From Chrysogorgia sp. JL179-B06 (Eukaryota > Cnidaria > Anthozoa > Scleralcyonacea > Chrysogorgiidae): 64,000 nucleotides of DNA. Under the pieces are notes generated by a model. The model saw only the letters and a program-made list of their open reading frames with translations. It searched no databases and was not told where the DNA came from. The DNA lies in NCBI GenBank assembly GCA_035772405.1, contig JAYKKM010000337.1, positions 308,501-372,500 on the forward strand, written 5' to 3'. This document shows, piece by piece, positions 43,200 through 64,000 of this stretch (positions are counted from its first letter, which is position 1; each line of letters begins with the position of its first letter). Made by a program: the position numbers and the translations under genes.

Positions 43200-46100
43200 C
43201 ATGCATGTCAGTTTCAATTAATATTTGAGGAATTATGGTGCATGCAAGTTTCAAGTTACACGACTTCCTGGTTCGTTGGAAGGTTAATTATTGTTCTTTT
43301 ATCAGGCAATAAAGGCAAGCTACATCTGGATTAATGATTTGGTATGGTTAGTTGTTAAATCATCGCGTGATTCGAAGAAGGATATAAATTCAACTGTACA
43401 ATTTGGAAGTTTTGTTTTGATGCCTTTTGGAGGTTTGATGTTTGATTGTTTGATCAATTTGGCACTGTTTTGATTCACAAAGAGGTAAGCCAGCTGCCAA
43501 GCTGGTATGTCATTAAAATTTACAATAGTGTATTAAATTTGAAGGATTCTTTTATCCGTTTTGCAAATATATTCTTTCTTTATCTTAAACCAGTATATTT
43601 GTTCAATTGAACGTATATTTGTTCAATTGTTCTTTACTTATGGCATGCATGCACGGCGTATTCGTGTTTGAATTGAGACGATGGCTACATTTATTCTGTA
43701 TTTAGCTTTTTAGGCGAACGTAAAAGAACGGAGTTTGCTTCGACAACTGGTTGTGTGCTTTGATTGTAAATGTTTCATTGTTTGAAACAGAATGTGTATT
43801 AATTTACACAAGAGATTACGCTAACAGGCATACATAATTATTTTAATGTAATATAATATATTATATATACTTCTTCATCACGTCTTTTCAATTTGGGAGA
43901 AAGGTTTAGCTTCTGGACGGAAGAGCTGCTAAATTAGTAACTAGCGAGACCAAGACGAAACTAAAACTAAGGACCAACAAGGAAGTTGATTGAGCATTTC
44001 CTTCACATTCAGTTTGTGTCAATCACTAATTTCGTTTCCATGTAAAGTTGTAAGAACATGTAACCAGGTATTTCTGTCTATGCTTGATGTTTATAGTACT
44101 GTACAATCAATGAATCATCGCATTAGTATTGGGTGACATTCAACACGACATAATTTCGTAATATTTGTTGTAGAGGGGGCCAAGTCAAATTAAGCTATAA
44201 TTATAGTTTATGTATGACTGAGCTGATAATCTCTCAGTAATGTCATTAATTTATTGAATGTTGATCTGTTTCTTTGATCTGTTGATCTATCTTAGATAAA
44301 TGTTTCCATGATCAAGTATCTCTTGAGTGGCTGCCACTAATTTTTGCAATACACAATTGTGACCATGGCAATAATTTTTGTAGCAAAACTAATATAGTGC
44401 TAATATGTATGGGTATATCTGCATCTGAAAGATAAAAGTAGATAAAAGATATAAATTAATGTGTAGCTCCAGAAAATATCCTTGTGGTGGAAGGTGTTCC
44501 AAAGGAGTGGCTGGTCAAAGTGGAGCTGATTATCGAGATGGGCATCAAATAACACATATTGATAACGTCCAATGCGGGCATGAAACAATATGGTTTTTCT
44601 GTTTCTGTTCACCATTTTTGAGTGCTTGTGGCAGACCGTTTGAGCACTTGAAGTAAACTGTTTGAACGTTTGAAGTAAATTGTTTGAGAGCTTGAAGTAA
44701 ACTGCTCTGGCAATGCTTGAAGTGAACTGTTTGTTTTTTGCTGTTCAACATTTGGGGATTGACCGTTTGAATGCTTTGACAAAGTTGGGGGCGAGAGGGC
44801 ATCTTTATTTAAATACAGAATCCATCACACAATGTTGTGCTCTTCCCTAGCTGCAGGCTCGGACTGGCTATTGTGCCATCGTGCCATAGAACAATGGCTG
44901 TCTATTGTTCTAACACGGCTAGCCATTGTTCTAACACTGCTAGCCATTGTTCTCTGGCATGATGGCATAATAGCCAGTCCGAGCCTGCTTCCCTGGAGAC
45001 GTAGATCAGGATTTAAGGCTTGAGTGCCCGGCAGTGGAGCAACAAAGGTGCCAGACTCCTGGGGCTCCAGGGCCAAGCTTCCCAGAAAATTTTGAATTTT
45101 AGAGTCTCTGAAATAGCATTTCCTGCATTTTGAGGGAGATCTAAGAGAGCTTTGCAGGAACAAAATTTATATAGTATATATAGTATAAAGTATATTTTCT
45201 AAACAGTAGTTATTTAAGCTTGATGCTGTTCCATACATTGATTTACACTAACAGTATGTTATATTAAAATCGATATCAGAATGCTACAAGCTATACGATA
45301 CTAAAATACAGCAATATATTTGAAAGTTTGAAATCACACACTATATACAGTACACCTCTACAACCTTGATCCCCACTGTTTTAAAACTGGGGTCTCACAC
45401 TTACAAAGGTGCAGAGCAAACACTTTTTGGAAAACACCCCCCAAGTGTGCAAAATATGCCCTCCTTCGCCCCCTCCCCCCCCCCCCCCCTAAAATAGACC
45501 CTGCCTATTTACTAGAAATATTAATTGCATTCCAGCTTTATTTTGCATGAGCCAATGCAAATATACAAGTACTGCACATGTGCAGTAGGTGTTCAGCTAC
45601 TAGTCCATTTACTTAGTGCAGAGGCTGGACTGTATAGCTTTTTATTATATGCATGGCAAAATTGCTGCATTCATATTGGTCAAGAGGAGTGTAATTTTAT
45701 TATTTTATTAACATTTTAAGATCAAGATCTAAATTCTCGTTGTTGGTTTTCAAACATTTCTTATAGTACCAGTTGGGAGAAGTTGTTTTAAAAACATGTC
45801 AGTTTATCTTTCGTGATCATTTCCTATATTCTCATAAAGAAAATAAAAGAAAATTAAATTAAATTAAAGCGAACGATTGTCCTTGAAATATTTTTTCTTA
45901 GACAGACTTTTGAGTTGACAGTTCTATTTTGAGAACAAAACATGGTCCTTCGAGCCGGATTTTAACGGACATAAATTTAGATTTAAGAGACTTGTAGTAT
46001 CCTTGTCCATGAAGAAGTCATTGCACACTAATTCAACAGTGAAATACAAAGAAAGTTTGGCTCTGAACCTTAAACACACCTGTTTAGACAAAATTCGCTC

Positions 46101-46685
46101 AATTCCCAAACTTTCTTTGTATGATCACTGCTGAATCAATGTGCAATGTTTTTGCGTGTCCCTGATTTGACGTCATTTCCTGTGAATAGTAAATCACTTT
46201 AAAGTGCCACTGCGATCAAATTTTTACCTATCGATATTTTTACGTATTTATAAAGCAGAGCTTCTAAATATTACTCGGTCGAAACCGTTTTGCGATTCGA
46301 CGATGGCAAGTATTATTTTTTTTATTCCGAATCTGGAGTTGTTATGCCCGCCGGTGTGAAAATGAAATTTTCGGTGCGAAAATGAAATTTTCGCACGACA
46401 AGATATTTTACAATTCTTCTCAAGAGATTCCAAAGATCACAAATATGTAAAATCCTCAAACCCCGGATAGGCACTTGAATAGTGTAGCGCACAGATTCTA
46501 TTTATAAACCCAAAATGCGGACAAATAAACTATAAAAATTGAGTCTGAAGAATTCCCAAATGACTCATTTCCTAATGGTAAATGCGGACAAACATCAACA
46601 ACCTACGTCATCTGTGCGCTCTGCTATTCCACTTACTATCATATGATCATAAATGCGAACAAGCCTGTTAAAACCATGCATAACA
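43200..46685. other. Intergenic repeats, no supported gene
   Basis: Open frames are short and unrecognised. Visible structures: degenerate TTTGA(A/G)C-TTGAAGTAAACTG units (44620-44735), the hairpin at 44853-44988, and a C run (45473-45488). AGTACCAGTTGGGAGAA (45765) is shared with 39655, and ATTTCCTGCATTTTGAGG (45118) is shared with 17.7 kb. A palindromic segment near 46010-46110 (AACTTTCTTTGTAT / ATACAAAGAAAGTTT) is also visible. Confidence 0.4.
44853..44988. repeat. Hairpin with 45-bp arms
   Basis: GCAGGCTCGGACTGGCTATT ... GAACAATGG is mirrored by CCATTGTTC ... AATAGCCAGTCCGAGCCTGC. Between them GGCTAGCCATTGTTCTAACA-type units repeat about three times. A foldback element is likely. Confidence 0.8.
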
Positions 46686-46869
46686 TCAAGGACATTGGCA
46701 ACATAATTTAAGTTTGTCTAATATGAAAGAACTCGTAAAATGATAGAGTAACACCTTTTACAACTTTTCCGTATTTTACTTCGTTTTTGAAATATTTCAG
46801 TTTGTTTGATATGTAAATGAGATGGTCTCTGACTTCAGGTGCAGGGTAGAGAATTTATGTCTTATATCT

Positions 46870-47440
46870 CAGTGATTGCTAAGTTTATAACGCTCATTAT
46901 CATGAGGACTTATTATACGCACATTTTCAAGTAAATTTGTGGAACAAACTTGAAGATCAGACATAATTTGACGCTACTCTGGCTTTAAAAGGTTTTTTGA
47001 ACGTAACTTTAAACGTTACTGTCCATGACCCAACGTTTCGACACTCCAGTCAGTGTCTTCATCAGGGGTGATCGTTGTAAAGTTAGGATCCCTATTTATA
47101 CCCTCGTAGAACCGATAATGGCGTTATCTATTAATCCGCGGTACCATCAGAGACGTTGTCTGGAGGCTTGGCATATCAATAGCGCCCACGTCCCATTGAA
47201 TCGCGATGACGGTGGTTTATTACCAGAAGCTTATCTTGTTAATCTTGTTAATAGATAACGTCATCATCGGTTCTATGAGGGTATAAATAGGGATCCTAAC
47301 TTTACAACGATCACCGGTTGATCAAGACACTAGACTGGAGTGTCGAAACGTTGGGTCATGGACAGTAACTTTTAAGTTACGTTCAAAAAACTTTTTAAAG
47401 CCAGAGTAGCGTCAAACTATGTCTGATTTATCACCTGGTT
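46870..47440. mobile_element. Miniature Penelope-like element with inverted ends
   Basis: The two flanks are inverted copies: GACGCTACTCTGGCTTTAAA at the left / TTTAAAGCCAGAGTAGCGTC at the right, and CGATCACC with TAGGGATCCTAACTTTACAA. The centre encodes only the PLE C-terminal tail, RRCLEAWHINSAHVPLNRDD then GGLLPEAYL, on the plus strand. The left flank carries a full hammerhead-like motif (next entry). The right flank carries a version with CTGATGA changed to TTGATCA. Confidence 0.7.
47028..47069 (-). ncRNA. Hammerhead-ribozyme-like motif in the miniature PLE
   Basis: On the minus strand: ACCC (stem I, 47069-47066), CTGATGA, A, GACACT-GACTGG-AGTGTC (six perfect stem II pairs), GAAACGTT, GGGT (complement of stem I, 47031-47028). 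The U at the cleavage position is allowed in the H17 rule. The same unpaired A before stem II occurs at 16208 and 55158 while the stem II sequence differs, which supports conserved structure. Activity is inferred. Confidence 0.72.
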
Positions 47441-47799
47441 GCGTTTGGAAATAATTTGTAAACTTGAAGATGTAACTAATATTTTAATGAGTGAAAATTC
47501 TCTACCCAGCACCTGACGTCAGAGACCATCTCATTTACATATCAAACGACTTGAAATATTTCAAAAACGAAGTAAAATACGGAAAAAGGTGTTACTCTAT
47601 CATTTTACGAGTTCTTTCATATCAGACAAACTTAACTTTTAGGATATCAGTTTGTATGTCATATAATTTCAAAAAACGTTATTGTGATGCTGTGTTGACC
47701 TTTCCTCCAAGGTGGTTGTATGGCTGCTGTGAATTAGGAAAACCTTGACGTTTGTGACCCTAATTGGACAATAAGAAAGAATTACATCACACTGAAAAT

Positions 47800-63730
<15,931 letters not shown>

Positions 63731-63858
63731 TCCACGTAATCCAGCCGTTATTCTGCTTGAATTTTAAATTGGTCTATTTTAAATTGAACATTTATTTTTC
63801 CATATTCATTCATTTCACAAAACATCGATTTTTAATGCCAAGAACGATTCAACACCTT

Positions 63859-63864
63859 AATAAA
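63859..63864 (+). promoter_or_regulatory. Likely polyadenylation signal of the FGD gene
   Basis: AATAAA about 130 bases after the stop codon, on the coding strand. Confidence 0.55.
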
Positions 63865-64000
63865 ATTGAAAATTAGATAATGCGACAAATTCTCAAGAAA
63901 CCTTAGTTCTGAAGTCCCATAAAAGAGTTAAATTTGTATTTCATAGTGGTCGCGTCTGCCATATTTATTTTCGAGCGACCTTCGCAAATGACTAAACGTA

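Larger units (their letters stand above)
46690..47640. mobile_element. Palindromic MITE (family P2) split by a miniature PLE
   Basis: The left arm (about 46690-46860) carries AAGTTTGTCTAATATGAAAG, AACTCGTAAAATGATAGAG and GAGATGGTCTCTGACTTCAG. The right arm (47495-47640) is its inverse. The intact arm also stands alone at 61715-61880. The PLE-derived block at about 46870-47440 occupies the centre. Confidence 0.6.

Overview
The window is eukaryotic and metazoan. It has split genes with GT-AG introns and animal protein families: GT10 fucosyltransferases, a DH-PH-FYVE-PH Rho exchange factor, a multi-finger C2H2 protein and an Ig-superfamily protein. It is AT-rich and crowded with transposons and satellites. 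The repeat content (Penelope-like elements with GIY-YIG endonucleases, TTAA-flanked MITEs, decayed LINEs, tRNA-headed SINEs) fits a marine invertebrate, perhaps a cnidarian. That placement is inference; no gene here identifies a species.

Layout. 1-6 kb: transposon remnants, MITEs and a palindromic SINE pair. 6.15-7.37 kb: alpha-1,3-fucosyltransferase 1 (+). 7.4-13.4 kb: hairpins, a MADF-like fragment, an inverted-array minisatellite and three decayed LINEs. 13.58-14.87 kb: fucosyltransferase 2 (+), with one 108-bp intron that I resolved. 15.5-20.5 kb: Penelope-like fragments, one with a complete hammerhead-ribozyme-like motif, plus a LINE tail and long AT runs. 20.87-29.76 kb (-): a gene for a signal peptide and three Ig domains, assembled from six phase-1 exons. 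30-34.2 kb: foldback elements and a three-level nested transposon. 34.33-40.4 kb (-): a zinc-finger gene with four coding exons (862 aa predicted) and an upstream non-coding exon. 41.59-42.79 kb (-): fucosyltransferase 3. 43-47.7 kb: repeats and a miniature Penelope-like element. 47.80-63.73 kb (+): a complete FGD-type gene of 15 coding exons (762 aa), with a GC-AG intron and a 31-nt microexon.

How the genes relate. The three fucosyltransferases are diverged paralogues, probably Golgi type II membrane enzymes. They are spread over 36 kb with unrelated genes between them. No operon or shared pathway is evident among the other genes. Introns of the FGD, Ig and zinc-finger genes hold kilobase-scale satellites that are different in each intron. 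These satellites produce most of the long but spurious open frames.

Most notable observations: hammerhead-like RNAs in Penelope-derived sequence whose stem II differs between families yet stays paired; two transposon insertions whose empty target site can be read inside the same window; and two miniature Penelope-like elements that keep only endonuclease coding between inverted flanks.
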